The notes beneath the pieces were generated by a model, which ran no database searches, was not told the origin of the DNA, and saw only the letters and a list, made by a program, of their open reading frames with translations. A DNA stretch of 44,810 bases from a virus, in the IMG/VR virus record IMGVR_UViG_3300034072_002210, positions 1 to 44,810 of that record. The stretch is one strand, 5' to 3'. Within the stretch, counting starts at the first letter, position 1, and the number at the start of each line of letters is the position of its first letter. Positions 21,321 through 29,108 of the stretch are shown here, piece after piece. The translations under genes were made by a program, and so were the position numbers.

Positions 21321-23497
21321 CAAAGCGCTCGGTTGAAGTAGAAGCCCTCCCATTCCGCCGACACGAACGTCGAGGCGACGTGGGTATCGTTGGTCAGCGA
21401 GATGCGCGCTTGCGCGGCGTCGCCGTAGACCTGAAAGGAATAGGCTCCCGTGTGGAAGACGGGGCGGTTGAGTCGAAGGTCGTTCGCACCCACCACCATG
21501 CCGGTGAACTCGGCCAGCTTGGCCGGGACCACGTCCTGCACATCCGGCGCCATGGCGTCCCCGTAAGGGGCCACCTCGGTTCGGAAGAAGGCCGTGCCGG
21601 TGTAGTAGAGTGTGAACGTCCGCAGCTGCAGCCGTCCGGTGGTCAGGGGCCGTCCCTGGTAGTCCTGAGGGAACTGGCGGGAGAACGTCAGGCGCATGAG
21701 GTAGCGCTCGCCACCCGTCGCCACGCCGGTCTCGTTGCCGGGCACGCTGACATGGTCAGGGCCCTCCCACAGCTGGCCGCTCGGGTCGATCAGGCTGCCG
21801 GGCCGCGACGGGTGCGTCTTGGGGCGCACCATCTGGAACGTGTCGGGGTTGGCGCTGTAGGGCAGTACGAACGTCGTCCGATCCTTCACGGGATCGTAGG
21901 TCCCCGTGACCTTCGCGCGCCGGTCCAGGTAGACCTGATTGTTCTGCTCAGCGGGCCGCGCGGCGGGCTCCAGGTTAATGCGTTCGAGCGCGATGTCCGT
22001 CAGCCGCTTCGTGAGCAGATACAGGCAACCGTCGATGTACTCGCCAGCGACCACAGGTGCCCCGAAGGTCCACTTGCGCCACGCGCTCTGCACCTTCTCC
22101 TGGCCGTTCCAGTAGAACTGGTAGACGTAGACGTCGGGCGTGCCGGTCAGCGCGATCAGCGCCTTCTGGTTGCCCGCCGCGATCAGCCGCTTCAGGCCGC
22201 TCGGGACATAGGTGGGGACGTGGGCCGTGATTTCGGCGGCGCTCAGGCCGTCCGCGTCCGACAGGCGGGTGTATTCCCAGAGGACCGAGGAGTCCCCCTG
22301 GTCGCCGCAGAAATAGACCTCCGTGCCGATGGTCACGGGGCGCACGCCGGTGTTCACCTCGTAGCGCGTGGTGGGCCGGATCGCGACGCTCTCGGGCGTC
22401 AGACCGTCCTCGCCGTTGGTGATCGAGAATTGCGTCTGATCGGCGAAGGCCATGATGCCGTCGTTGAACGACAGGGCATGGTTGAGCAGCGACACCTCGG
22501 ACGTCGTCACGGCCACGTCGATCACGTCGGAGCCGACATAGTCGAGGACGGTGTTGCGCCAGAAGTTGCCGAAGTCGCCCGCGCAGCTAAACACGACGTT
22601 CTCGTCGACCAGGAAGCCGAGCCGGTTCTGGTAGAAGAACACGTCGCGGATCGTGCGGCCGACGAAGGTGGGCGCCGGGTTGGTGCCCTCGTCGCCGACG
22701 GTGCGGCGCGCCCAGCTGAATGGTGCGAAGGTGAACGTGCCGTCGGCCTCGCGGACGAGGCAGTGCGGCATGGTCGTGCTGTCGATGGTGTTCTTCAGGC
22801 CGTTGGCCCGCGTCTCGTCCCAGACCGCGCCGTTGCGGCGCACGTAGTAGGAGACGTTGCCACTCTGGGTGCTGCCGGTGATCTTGTACATCGCGCCGTT
22901 CGCCGCCGTCTCGGGCAGCTTCTCGGCACGCGGCAGCTCGCCCATGTAGGTGCTGCTCGGGTAGCCGTTCTGGTACTGAAGGGGCTTGCCGGTGGCCTTG
23001 TAGAACATGTTGTCGATGAAGGGCGCCTGCGAACTGTCCAGCGCCTGCTTGTTCAGCCAGCGATAGAAGTCGGGATCGGGGGCCTTGTCATCCAGCTCGG
23101 GTCGCAGGCCGCAGACCGTGTTGGCGTTCACGATGAACGTGTAGTCGGCGACCGTCACGGCACGGAAGCGTCCCGAGGCGACATAGCCGAACCCGGAGGG
23201 GGCATTAACCGTGCGCGCGGTGCCCGTGAGGTGGTCGAAGACCTTCACGGTGCCACGGTCGACGATGACAATGTACCGCTCGGCCGCGTCGCGGTTGATG
23301 TGGTGGACGAACGCATCGTCCGTCAGCTCGACGCCGATACGGGCGATGAACTCGGTCGGCGGTCGTTTCCCGACGCCCTCGGAGAGGGACGCCCAGGTAT
23401 TCAGCTCATCCTCGTTCTGGTCCGAAGACCGGAGGATCGGCGGCTGCTGCGAGACGCCGTTGTAGAGGGCCGGGAGTGCCCTCGTGCGGAGGGTCAC
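21320..23497 (-). CDS. Tail tubular protein B (T7 gp12-like)
   Basis: Nozzle protein of the short tail. The 725-residue protein has the family's opening, ALPALYNGVSQQPPILRSSD with NEDELNTWASLSEGVGKRPP, and typical internal motifs including FFYQNRLGFLVDENVVFSCA and DFGNFWRNTVLDYVGSDVID. Length is close to T7 gp12 (794). The start follows the gp11-like stop directly, so translation is probably coupled. It should form a hexamer beneath the gatekeeper ring. Confidence 0.95.
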   Translation of the reverse strand: MTLRTRALPALYNGVSQQPPILRSSDQNEDELNTWASLSEGVGKRPPTEFIARIGVELTDDAFVHHINRDAAERYIVIVDRGTVKVFDHLTGTARTVNAPSGFGYVASGRFRAVTVADYTFIVNANTVCGLRPELDDKAPDPDFYRWLNKQALDSSQAPFIDNMFYKATGKPLQYQNGYPSSTYMGELPRAEKLPETAANGAMYKITGSTQSGNVSYYVRRNGAVWDETRANGLKNTIDSTTMPHCLVREADGTFTFAPFSWARRTVGDEGTNPAPTFVGRTIRDVFFYQNRLGFLVDENVVFSCAGDFGNFWRNTVLDYVGSDVIDVAVTTSEVSLLNHALSFNDGIMAFADQTQFSITNGEDGLTPESVAIRPTTRYEVNTGVRPVTIGTEVYFCGDQGDSSVLWEYTRLSDADGLSAAEITAHVPTYVPSGLKRLIAAGNQKALIALTGTPDVYVYQFYWNGQEKVQSAWRKWTFGAPVVAGEYIDGCLYLLTKRLTDIALERINLEPAARPAEQNNQVYLDRRAKVTGTYDPVKDRTTFVLPYSANPDTFQMVRPKTHPSRPGSLIDPSGQLWEGPDHVSVPGNETGVATGGERYLMRLTFSRQFPQDYQGRPLTTGRLQLRTFTLYYTGTAFFRTEVAPYGDAMAPDVQDVVPAKLAEFTGMVVGANDLRLNRPVFHTGAYSFQVYGDAAQARISLTNDTHVASTFVSAEWEGFYFNRAL

Positions 23498-24091
23498 TCA
23501 GTAGGACCGGCTGCCGAACCCAGCGAGGCTGGCGTTGTTGCGGAACAGGTTGGTCTTGCGCTGGCCGCGCTCTTCGCGCTCCAGGAGGAACCACGCTTTC
23601 ATCTCGTCGTCCTCCTCATAGCGGTCCAGGATTTGCGAGCCGATGGCCTTCGATTGGAACCGGCGTCCCGCTGCCGTCGCGATGTAGTCGCGCGCGGTCT
23701 CGGGGAGGTCCTCGAAGGCGAACGCCCACACGATCTTCACGGAGACCGAGGTGGTGAACCGGAAGGTTCGATCGGTCTTGTTGTAGAGCGCCATCCCCTT
23801 CGAGTGTCGCCGGGTCGTGTAGTCGTCCGTCGGACCCATTCCCTCGATCTTGAGGGCGCCCTCGGGAACCAGGACGATCCCGTCGGTATCCGGCAGGAGC
23901 GGATAGTTCTCGTCGGTGTTGAAGTTGAACCCACGCGACAGGACCCGACGGGTCATGCTCGACAGGCGGGCTCTTGCGATGGACACGTCCCTGATGCCAG
24001 TAACGGACAGGGTGTTCACTGGGGCCTGACCGATGCTCATCAGCATCTCGTTGACGGCTTCCAGCTCCGTCATTGCGGAGATAATGGGCAT
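23498..24091 (-). CDS. Tail tubular protein A (T7 gp11-like)
   Basis: Gatekeeper/adaptor ring between portal and tail nozzle. The 197-residue protein has the family features: TELEAVNEMLMSIGQAPVNT at the start, RGFNFNTDENYPLLPDTDG in the first half, and LPETARDYIATAAGRRFQSK towards the end. Length equals T7 gp11 (196). Its start is divergent from and nearly abuts the plus-strand moron (24119). Confidence 0.95.
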   Translation of the reverse strand: MPIISAMTELEAVNEMLMSIGQAPVNTLSVTGIRDVSIARARLSSMTRRVLSRGFNFNTDENYPLLPDTDGIVLVPEGALKIEGMGPTDDYTTRRHSKGMALYNKTDRTFRFTTSVSVKIVWAFAFEDLPETARDYIATAAGRRFQSKAIGSQILDRYEEDDEMKAWFLLEREERGQRKTNLFRNNASLAGFGSRSY

Positions 24092-24118
24092 GGGTGAGGC
24101 TCCAGGGGATGTGTGATT

Positions 24119-24757
24119 ATGAAGAAGATTATCCTCATCGTGCTACCGACTGTGTTAGCGACGTTTCTCGGTCAGCTGGTGTGGGAGAAATACAAAGGCT
24201 GGGACAGTTCGTCTGCCCAACTTGTTTCTATCGATAACCACCAGTCGACGGTTATAACTACTTCAATCAAGAAAGTGGTGGCGTCAGCAGATGTTGGGTC
24301 GACGATTCATGACCTCGTTATATGGAATGACGGCACTGAGGACGTAGAGAATCTAAAACTGCAGATATCGGATCAAAATAGCGATATCAGCTGGGCAGGA
24401 GGCATTGTCGGTCTGGCCGAAGCAGAGACCCCGGACGCCAAATTGTCTGAGGGTGTTTTGGAATTACAATACAAGATTATGAAGAAAGGCGAGGGTACGC
24501 GCGTTTGGTACGTCTCAAAGGGTTCTAAAGAGCCCGTCGTGAGATCGGTTAAGAAAGGCGTTGAGGTGACCAGGAACTATATGAAGGGTCGCCTAGAATT
24601 TGATAGTAACATGATCATAATTTGCTCAATTTTGTTGAGCTTTTTCTTGGGATTGGCTCTGGCAAACGCGTTGATGAATCACGTACTGAAGAGAATCGGT
24701 TTCGAGCCGGCAGAGATAAACAAGGCCTACGCCGAACTGTCGAAGAAGAAGCCGTAG
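24119..24757 (+). CDS. AT-rich membrane protein, inserted cargo gene (moron)
   Basis: Encoded on the opposite strand between capsid and tail tube A and visibly AT-richer than its neighbours, this 212-residue protein is probably a late acquisition. Layout: an N-terminal membrane segment (2-19, IILIVLPTVLATFLGQL), a soluble beta-rich domain (about 35-160, including STIHDLVIWNDGTEDVENL), and a second membrane segment (about 165-190, MIIICSILLSFFLGLALANA) with a Lys/Glu-rich cytoplasmic end. A GTG two codons upstream (24113) is an alternative start; AGGGG precedes both. It ends just before the hairpin 24766-24785. No clear promoter was seen. Two anchors around a beta domain suggest a sensor or exclusion protein; no family was recognised. 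Confidence 0.8.
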   Translation: MKKIILIVLPTVLATFLGQLVWEKYKGWDSSSAQLVSIDNHQSTVITTSIKKVVASADVGSTIHDLVIWNDGTEDVENLKLQISDQNSDISWAGGIVGLAEAETPDAKLSEGVLELQYKIMKKGEGTRVWYVSKGSKEPVVRSVKKGVEVTRNYMKGRLEFDSNMIIICSILLSFFLGLALANALMNHVLKRIGFEPAEINKAYAELSKKKP

Positions 24758-24765
24758 TCGATGAA

Positions 24766-24785
24766 GGGGCCCCCGAAGGGGCCCC
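24766..24785. terminator. Hairpin between moron and capsid gene (T-phi position)
   Basis: GGGGCCCC CGAA GGGGCCCC is a perfect 8-bp stem that folds on both strands, with a UUCG loop on the minus strand. It lies 12 bases after the capsid stop (minus strand) and 8 after the moron stop (plus strand). T7 has its main late terminator T-phi at the same place, after gene 10. The U-tract is short (TTCATC), so termination is likely partial, as needed for downstream tail genes. Confidence 0.7.
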
Positions 24786-24796
24786 CTGGGTTCGAC

Positions 24797-25762
24797 TTAG
24801 GTCGGGATCGCGCCGGTGCGCAGCTCGACGGAGCACTTGCTCCGCAGCTTGCGGGTGCCGACCATCATCCGCGAGATGAGCAGGGTGCCCTGCTTCTCCG
24901 GCTGATCGACGATCTGGAACGACGGGTCCTGCACGATTGCCGAGCAGGCCGCCATCGGGGTCCAGATGACGCCCACGGTCGTGCCGTACTTGGCGCGGTA
25001 CGGGGCCGGGATGGCCGTGTTCGCGCTGTCGTCGGCGCCGAACACGCCAGCGGCGATGTTCGACTTGTGGACCTGGATGTCGTCGATGGTCGTCAGCGTC
25101 ATCGAGCGGATGTTCGCGGTGTCGCCGTTCGTGTTGCGGTTCAGGTTCTTGTCCGAACGCGCCACGAGGTACCACTGCGCGGGCTTGAGCAGACCGTGGA
25201 CGGCCATGCTGTTCACCGGCACGTCCTTCTCGTCCATCGCCTGCTTCGCGGCCGAGAAGCCGTCGATCAGCGAGTTCGCGTCGGTCGTGAACAGCGAGTT
25301 CTGCAGGCCGGTACCGCCGGTGTCGCCGGGGAACAGGGCGCCAGCGCGGGCCGCGAGGACCAGCGTGCGGAGGACGTTGGCGTCGTAGTGACGCGCCAGG
25401 AACTCGCCCAGCTCCTTCGTGTACGGGGCGCGCACGTCGAAGTGGTTGAGCAGCTCGTCGATGTCGGCGATGAAGACGCTCGACACCAGCTTGTCGTCGG
25501 GATCGACCACGATCTCGGTGTGCGGGATCTGGTCGCCGACGATTTCGGTGCCCGGCGTGTGGTAGCCGCCGGTCGCGCGCCAGATGGCCGGGAAGCGGAA
25601 GCTCTTGCCCTTCGCGAGGGTCTTGGTCTGGTGCTTGTCGCGCAGCATCGTCGCCGTCTCGAAGGCCGAGATAACCTCGCCCCCGAAGAGGTCGAGCATG
25701 AGTGCGCGCGTATCGCCAGCGCCCAGGTTCTGACCGGGGCGGTTAGGAGTGGAGTTGGCCAC
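24797..25762 (-). CDS. Major capsid protein (T7 gp10-like)
   Basis: HK97-fold shell protein of 321 residues. T7-family features include ALMLDLFGGEVISAFETATM, an E-loop-like stretch ending in GKSFRFPAIWRATGGYHTPG, DDKLVSSVFIADIDELLNHF and RAPYTKELGEFLARHYDANV. It is close in length to T7 gp10A (345). No frameshift-derived long form like gp10B is evident. It follows the scaffold after a 115-base gap with a hairpin (25791-25811) and is followed by the T-phi-like hairpin. Confidence 0.96.
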   Translation of the reverse strand: MANSTPNRPGQNLGAGDTRALMLDLFGGEVISAFETATMLRDKHQTKTLAKGKSFRFPAIWRATGGYHTPGTEIVGDQIPHTEIVVDPDDKLVSSVFIADIDELLNHFDVRAPYTKELGEFLARHYDANVLRTLVLAARAGALFPGDTGGTGLQNSLFTTDANSLIDGFSAAKQAMDEKDVPVNSMAVHGLLKPAQWYLVARSDKNLNRNTNGDTANIRSMTLTTIDDIQVHKSNIAAGVFGADDSANTAIPAPYRAKYGTTVGVIWTPMAACSAIVQDPSFQIVDQPEKQGTLLISRMMVGTRKLRSKCSVELRTGAIPT

Positions 25763-25790
25763 TGTGTCCTTATCGTGTGAGGAAGTAATC

Positions 25791-25811
25791 GGGGAGGAAG
25801 GCCACCTCCCC
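25791..25811 (-). other. Hairpin in the capsid gene leader
   Basis: On the minus strand GGGGAGG and CCTCCCC pair around a 7-base loop, about 30 bases upstream of the capsid start. There is no U-tract. In T7 the gene 10 leader also carries a stem-loop and the transcript is cut upstream by RNase III; a comparable stabilising or processing role is possible. Confidence 0.45.
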
Positions 25812-25877
25812 GTGGGATGACGCTACGCGAACGCAGCGAACGCCCTTGGTTGAACCAGAGGGACGTGCCGTAGTGAA

Positions 25878-26768
25878 TTAGCGGGTGAAGACCTCGCGCT
25901 CGAACATCGGGCGCTGGACAACCTGGAAGCCGGTCTGCTGAGACCGGACCAGCTTATCCATTACGCTCTGCCGGAAACCGGCGTCGTTCGCGTAGCGGGG
26001 GTCCTTCTGATCCGCGATCAGCTGGGAGCGGTCGGTGTAGACGTCGCCAGCCTGGGAGGGGGTACCTGCGGGAGTGATGAGCTTGCCTTCGGAAGGGCGC
26101 GCTGCCGAGTACCGCGAGTAGAGGCCGCGCACGGCGTTCTCGCGCATCTGGGGATTGTCCAGCGCGGTGTTGAACGCATCCAGCTCCTCGCTCGACAGCT
26201 TCTCAGCCGCCCAGCTTGCCATTGCGTTGTACTGCTCGGTGCCGCCAGCGAAGCCGTGGATTTCCTCCACCGCCTGCTTGGTCACCGCTTCGAGGCCCTT
26301 CAGGTACAGGCCGAAGATTTCCTTCGGGATACCTGCGGCTTCCAGCTCGGCGACCGTCTCGTCGCTGACAGCTTGGCCTTCAGCCCACTCGGTGCGGGCC
26401 TTCTCCATCGCTGTCGTCAGCGGCGCGGCTGCGGGCGTCTCCGGGGTCGCCGGGGCTTCGACCTTCTCGATCTTGCCATCGGCGCCCACGGGGGCCTTCG
26501 GGGCTTCTGCCGGCACCTCGGGGGTGACCGGGGCTGCGGCCTTGGTCGACAGCTCGGCGTAGCTCTTGGCCAGCGCCTCGACGTCTGCCTTGCCGTCCCG
26601 CCAGAACTCTTCGGGGATATAGTCGGGGCGCTGCGGGCCGCTGGGGGGCGGATCGTTCACGCCGGTCGGCTCCGAGAAGCCGCGCTGCGCTACCTCAACC
26701 GAGGCCTGCTCAGCGGGGGAGAGCGACGGGGTCTCCGTGGAGGCGCCCGCCGTTCCTTCCGTAGCCAT
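25878..26768 (-). CDS. Scaffolding (capsid assembly) protein, gp9-like
   Basis: A 296-residue acidic protein, Ala/Pro/Glu-rich with a long disordered middle (about 70-130, APVTPEVPAEAPKAP), as usual for T7-type scaffolds (T7 gp9 is 307). Recognisable pieces are RPDYIPEEFWRDGKADVEAL near the start, the helical middle EIFGLYLKGLEAVTKQAVEE, and a basic C-terminus (VMDKLVRSQQTGFQVVQR) that would bind the capsid protein. It lies between portal and capsid and its ATG overlaps the stop of the 54-residue gene upstream. Confidence 0.92.
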   Translation of the reverse strand: MATEGTAGASTETPSLSPAEQASVEVAQRGFSEPTGVNDPPPSGPQRPDYIPEEFWRDGKADVEALAKSYAELSTKAAAPVTPEVPAEAPKAPVGADGKIEKVEAPATPETPAAAPLTTAMEKARTEWAEGQAVSDETVAELEAAGIPKEIFGLYLKGLEAVTKQAVEEIHGFAGGTEQYNAMASWAAEKLSSEELDAFNTALDNPQMRENAVRGLYSRYSAARPSEGKLITPAGTPSQAGDVYTDRSQLIADQKDPRYANDAGFRQSVMDKLVRSQQTGFQVVQRPMFEREVFTR

Positions 26769-26932
26769 TAGAGGTAGTTCACCTGCGTCAGGCCACCCAG
26801 CAGTTCATACTGCTCGGAAGCCACGGGCTTCTCCACCTCCACCGTCTCGACGGTGTTGTCGACGATTTCCATGCCGGTGTTCGTCACCACTTCGGTGTCG
26901 GACTTGTCGGTGGCTGGGGTCTTCGTTGCCAT
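26768..26932 (-). CDS. Small acidic protein between portal and scaffold
   Basis: A 54-residue frame, MATKTPATDKSDTEVVTNTG at the start and ELLGGLTQVNYL at the end, with many Val/Thr/Glu. Its stop overlaps the scaffold start (TAATG) and a ribosome-like AGAGA precedes the ATG. The exact fit between neighbours and ordinary composition support a real gene. Function unknown; head assembly is likely from its place. Confidence 0.6.
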   Translation of the reverse strand: MATKTPATDKSDTEVVTNTGMEIVDNTVETVEVEKPVASEQYELLGGLTQVNYL

Positions 26933-26940
26933 ATTCTCTC

Positions 26941-28506
26941 TTAGGCTGCGGGGGCTGCCGGTGCGGCGCCGCCCTGGTTCATTGCATCAGCCGCGCCCTT
27001 CGCAATCTGCGGCGCGGCGGCGAGTGCAGCTTGGTTGGCCATGGAGGCCTGCTGCTCGGTCTGTTGGGTCTCTTGCGACTTGATGAGGCTCTCGACGTCC
27101 TCGATCCCGTAGCTGTCGGCGAACCGCCGCCCGACCTCAGTCGGATCGGTGATGCTCTGCACGACCTGGGGACCGTAGATGTTGACCATGTCGCCCATCC
27201 ACATCCGCAGCTTGTTCGCGGAGTGGTTGCGCCCCATGGCCTCGAAGCCCGTCACGATGGTCGGTTGAACCGTCTTGGGGAGTTCGGGGGCCTCGCCCTG
27301 GCGCACCAGGACGTAGAGGATGCGCCGGATCAGCGGCAGCTGGAACTCGGCCGACAGGACGGTGTAAACCCCGCCCAGCACGTTCTCCAGCTCCTGCGCC
27401 ATGGCGCGGATTTCCTCGGCGGTGACGCGCTCGGCCTGCCGAACGGTGCCGCTCTGGAGCATGAAGGCGTGCGACAGACGCAGCTCAAGCCGCTCCGCGA
27501 CGTTGCTCGCTACCGAGAAGTCCTGCGACTTCTCCAGCTGCAGCGCGTGGATTTTGTCGGCATAGCCGGTCAGGAAGTCGCCGCTCTCGGCGCCAGCCAG
27601 CTCCTCCACGTCGATCATCGCGTTCGGGTCCACGATGTGGATGATCCGCGATGCGACCGCAGCGAACTGGATGATGGCCTTCGAGAGGTCCTCAAGGGAC
27701 ATCAGGTCGCCGACGTATTCGGAGACGTGGGCACGGCCCCAATCGCTGCCAGGGATCGCCTGCCAGCGCAGCGCCATCCACCCCGAGCTATCCCGAGGCG
27801 ACTTGCCGTCGGAGCCCGGCACGATGGTGCCGTTGATTTCCTGGTAGTGGACGATGTCGTCGCCGACGCGCTTGATGTGGGTGTAGAGGTCGACGAGCTT
27901 GTCGTTCTCCTTGCCCTTCTCCATCTCGACCTTGCAGGCCGCTATGGTCGCTTCGTCGAGCGTCGAAGGGTACACCTTCTCGGACACCACGGCTTCCAGC
28001 AGACCCCCACGCTCGTCCCGAAGGACCACGTACTGGTCGATGCGGAACATCCGCGGTGGCCCGCCATCCAGGGCGAAATAGACGAGGCAGTTGCCTGCCA
28101 CGATCAGGTGGCGCAGCACTTCCATGAAGATCGGCCGAGCCATGCTCGTCTCGATCAGGAGGTGGGCCTTACCTGCGATCCTGTTCAGGGCTTCCTTCAC
28201 GGTGGAGAGGTTGGCCCCAAGTTCCTTCGCGGTGTCCTCGTGGACACTGAGGCGCGCGAAGTGCTGATCGGGTGGGAACAGCGTGACCAGGAGCCACGCC
28301 GCGAGGTTGTTGATGCAGCGCGCTCCGAGGCTCTGGTAGGGCTGCTCGAAGGAGGCGTTGCTGTCCTGGCCATCCACAGGGATCAGGCCGGGGATCGTTA
28401 GCTTGGAGTTGGAGCGCGCACGCTCCAGCGCGGATTGCCGCGAGCTGGTCAGCTGCGTGTACCGCGCCTTGGCGGTCGCAACCAGCTTCTCGGATTTGTC
28501 TGCCAA
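26941..28506 (-). CDS. Portal protein (T7 gp8-like head-tail connector)
   Basis: Dodecameric portal through which DNA is packaged and ejected. The 521-residue protein shows the podoviral portal layout: an N-terminal helix with SSRQSALERARSNSKLTIPG, LGARCINNLAAWLLVTLFPPD (head-tail connector family motif), central stem helices, and a Gln/Ala-rich C-terminal barrel (QETQQTEQQASMANQAALAA). T7 gp8 is 536 residues. It follows the gp7.3-like gene and precedes the scaffold, the standard order. Confidence 0.95.
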   Translation of the reverse strand: MADKSEKLVATAKARYTQLTSSRQSALERARSNSKLTIPGLIPVDGQDSNASFEQPYQSLGARCINNLAAWLLVTLFPPDQHFARLSVHEDTAKELGANLSTVKEALNRIAGKAHLLIETSMARPIFMEVLRHLIVAGNCLVYFALDGGPPRMFRIDQYVVLRDERGGLLEAVVSEKVYPSTLDEATIAACKVEMEKGKENDKLVDLYTHIKRVGDDIVHYQEINGTIVPGSDGKSPRDSSGWMALRWQAIPGSDWGRAHVSEYVGDLMSLEDLSKAIIQFAAVASRIIHIVDPNAMIDVEELAGAESGDFLTGYADKIHALQLEKSQDFSVASNVAERLELRLSHAFMLQSGTVRQAERVTAEEIRAMAQELENVLGGVYTVLSAEFQLPLIRRILYVLVRQGEAPELPKTVQPTIVTGFEAMGRNHSANKLRMWMGDMVNIYGPQVVQSITDPTEVGRRFADSYGIEDVESLIKSQETQQTEQQASMANQAALAAAPQIAKGAADAMNQGGAAPAAPAA

Positions 28507-28515
28507 TCGGGGCCT

Positions 28516-28812
28516 TTAGTAGAGCGCCCTGGCCGCGTTGAAGCGTCCGCCCCCACCCCCGCCCTGAACAGGCGTGATCTTCGGCAGGACCGGCTGAATG
28601 TTCAGCAGCGGGGCGGAAGCTAGAGGTGGGATAACGGTCGACGTCGCGGCGCCGGGGGACGCGCGCTCGATGCGCAGGCCTGTTCGGCCAGAGCGCAGAG
28701 CCTTGGTGGTGGGGTCGATCCCGTCGAGGTACGTGTTGCGGATGATCGCAGGATCGGGCGTCTTGGCGACGTCCGACTTAGGGTCGACCTTCGGGGTGCT
28801 GACGACGCACAT
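28516..28812 (-). CDS. Small virion protein, gp7.3-like
   Basis: A 98-residue protein starting MCVVSTPKVDPKSDVAKTPD, followed by DPAIIRNTYLDGIDPTTKAL and RTGLRIERASPG, a pattern I associate with the small protein just upstream of the portal in T7-like phages (gene 7.3, a tail assembly and adsorption protein). A Gly-rich stretch (GGGGGG) lies near the end. The ATG overlaps the preceding stop (TAATG). Confidence 0.75.
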   Translation of the reverse strand: MCVVSTPKVDPKSDVAKTPDPAIIRNTYLDGIDPTTKALRSGRTGLRIERASPGAATSTVIPPLASAPLLNIQPVLPKITPVQGGGGGGRFNAARALY

Positions 28813-29093
28813 TAGCGGGACCCCGCTCTGCGGATGGTCTCGCGCTTGAATGCGTCGCGCCAATTCTTGAGGAACAGGACAAGCTCGCGCTTTCCTGCCT
28901 GCCGCTGGATGCTCTCCATGCTGTCCCCGGCTTCGGGGACCCGCTCGGGTACGAGCCGATCCAGCTCGTCGACTAAAGCGACGGCGCTGTCGGGGAATTT
29001 CAGAGGGGGCTGCTCCAGGAAAAAAAGGGGCCGCCTGTTAGGACGACCCCTGAAGGAACCAATGTTTGACCGGAGGGAGGTTTCTCTCTCCAA
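28812..29093 (-). CDS. Conserved-looking phage protein with unclear start
   Basis: The well-formed part is about residues 26-93: LEQPPLKFPDSAVALVDELD, then ESIQRQAGKRELVLFLKNWR, a type often present ahead of gp7.3/portal genes in autographiviruses. No ATG or GTG exists between the upstream in-frame stop and this block: the only standard starts are TTG at 29093, which overlaps the phage promoter and lacks a ribosome site, and an ATG that would cut off half the protein. A CTG at 29018 would begin exactly at the conserved block. A hairpin with a T-run (29020-29050) lies within the first codons of the long frame. The gene is probably real, its start unresolved. Confidence 0.6.
   Translation of the reverse strand: MERETSLRSNIGSFRGRPNRRPLFFLEQPPLKFPDSAVALVDELDRLVPERVPEAGDSMESIQRQAGKRELVLFLKNWRDAFKRETIRRAGSR
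29020..29050 (-). terminator. Terminator-like hairpin 40 bases downstream of a phage promoter
   Basis: On the minus strand GGGGTCGTCC and GGCGGCCCC pair (one bulge, one G-U) around TAACA and are followed by seven T residues, the classic factor-independent terminator layout. The predicted +1 of the phage promoter at 29088-29108 is 41 bases upstream, so transcripts ending here would be about 70 bases. It may only partly stop the phage polymerase, otherwise the structural operon would be shut off. Confidence 0.7.
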
Positions 29094-29108
29094 GAGTGGG
29101 TGTTAATT
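29088..29108 (-). promoter_or_regulatory. Phage promoter for the structural gene block
   Basis: Minus strand reads AATTAACACCCACTCTTGGA; predicted +1 is G at 29091. It overlaps the exonuclease stop codon and precedes the portal/capsid block. No other copy of the motif lies to the left on this strand, so it is the last promoter ahead of all structural genes, comparable to the class III promoters of T7. Confidence 0.85.

Noticed and set aside
21092-24097. A 1001-codon open frame on the plus strand across the tail tubular genes
   Set aside because: It is antisense to two well-identified tail proteins, has Arg/Gly/Val-heavy composition typical of shadow frames in GC-rich DNA, and includes no recognisable domain.
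24797-25762. A T7 gp10A/10B-type frameshifted minor capsid form
   Set aside because: No slippery sequence or extended frame was evident at the end of the capsid gene before the hairpin.
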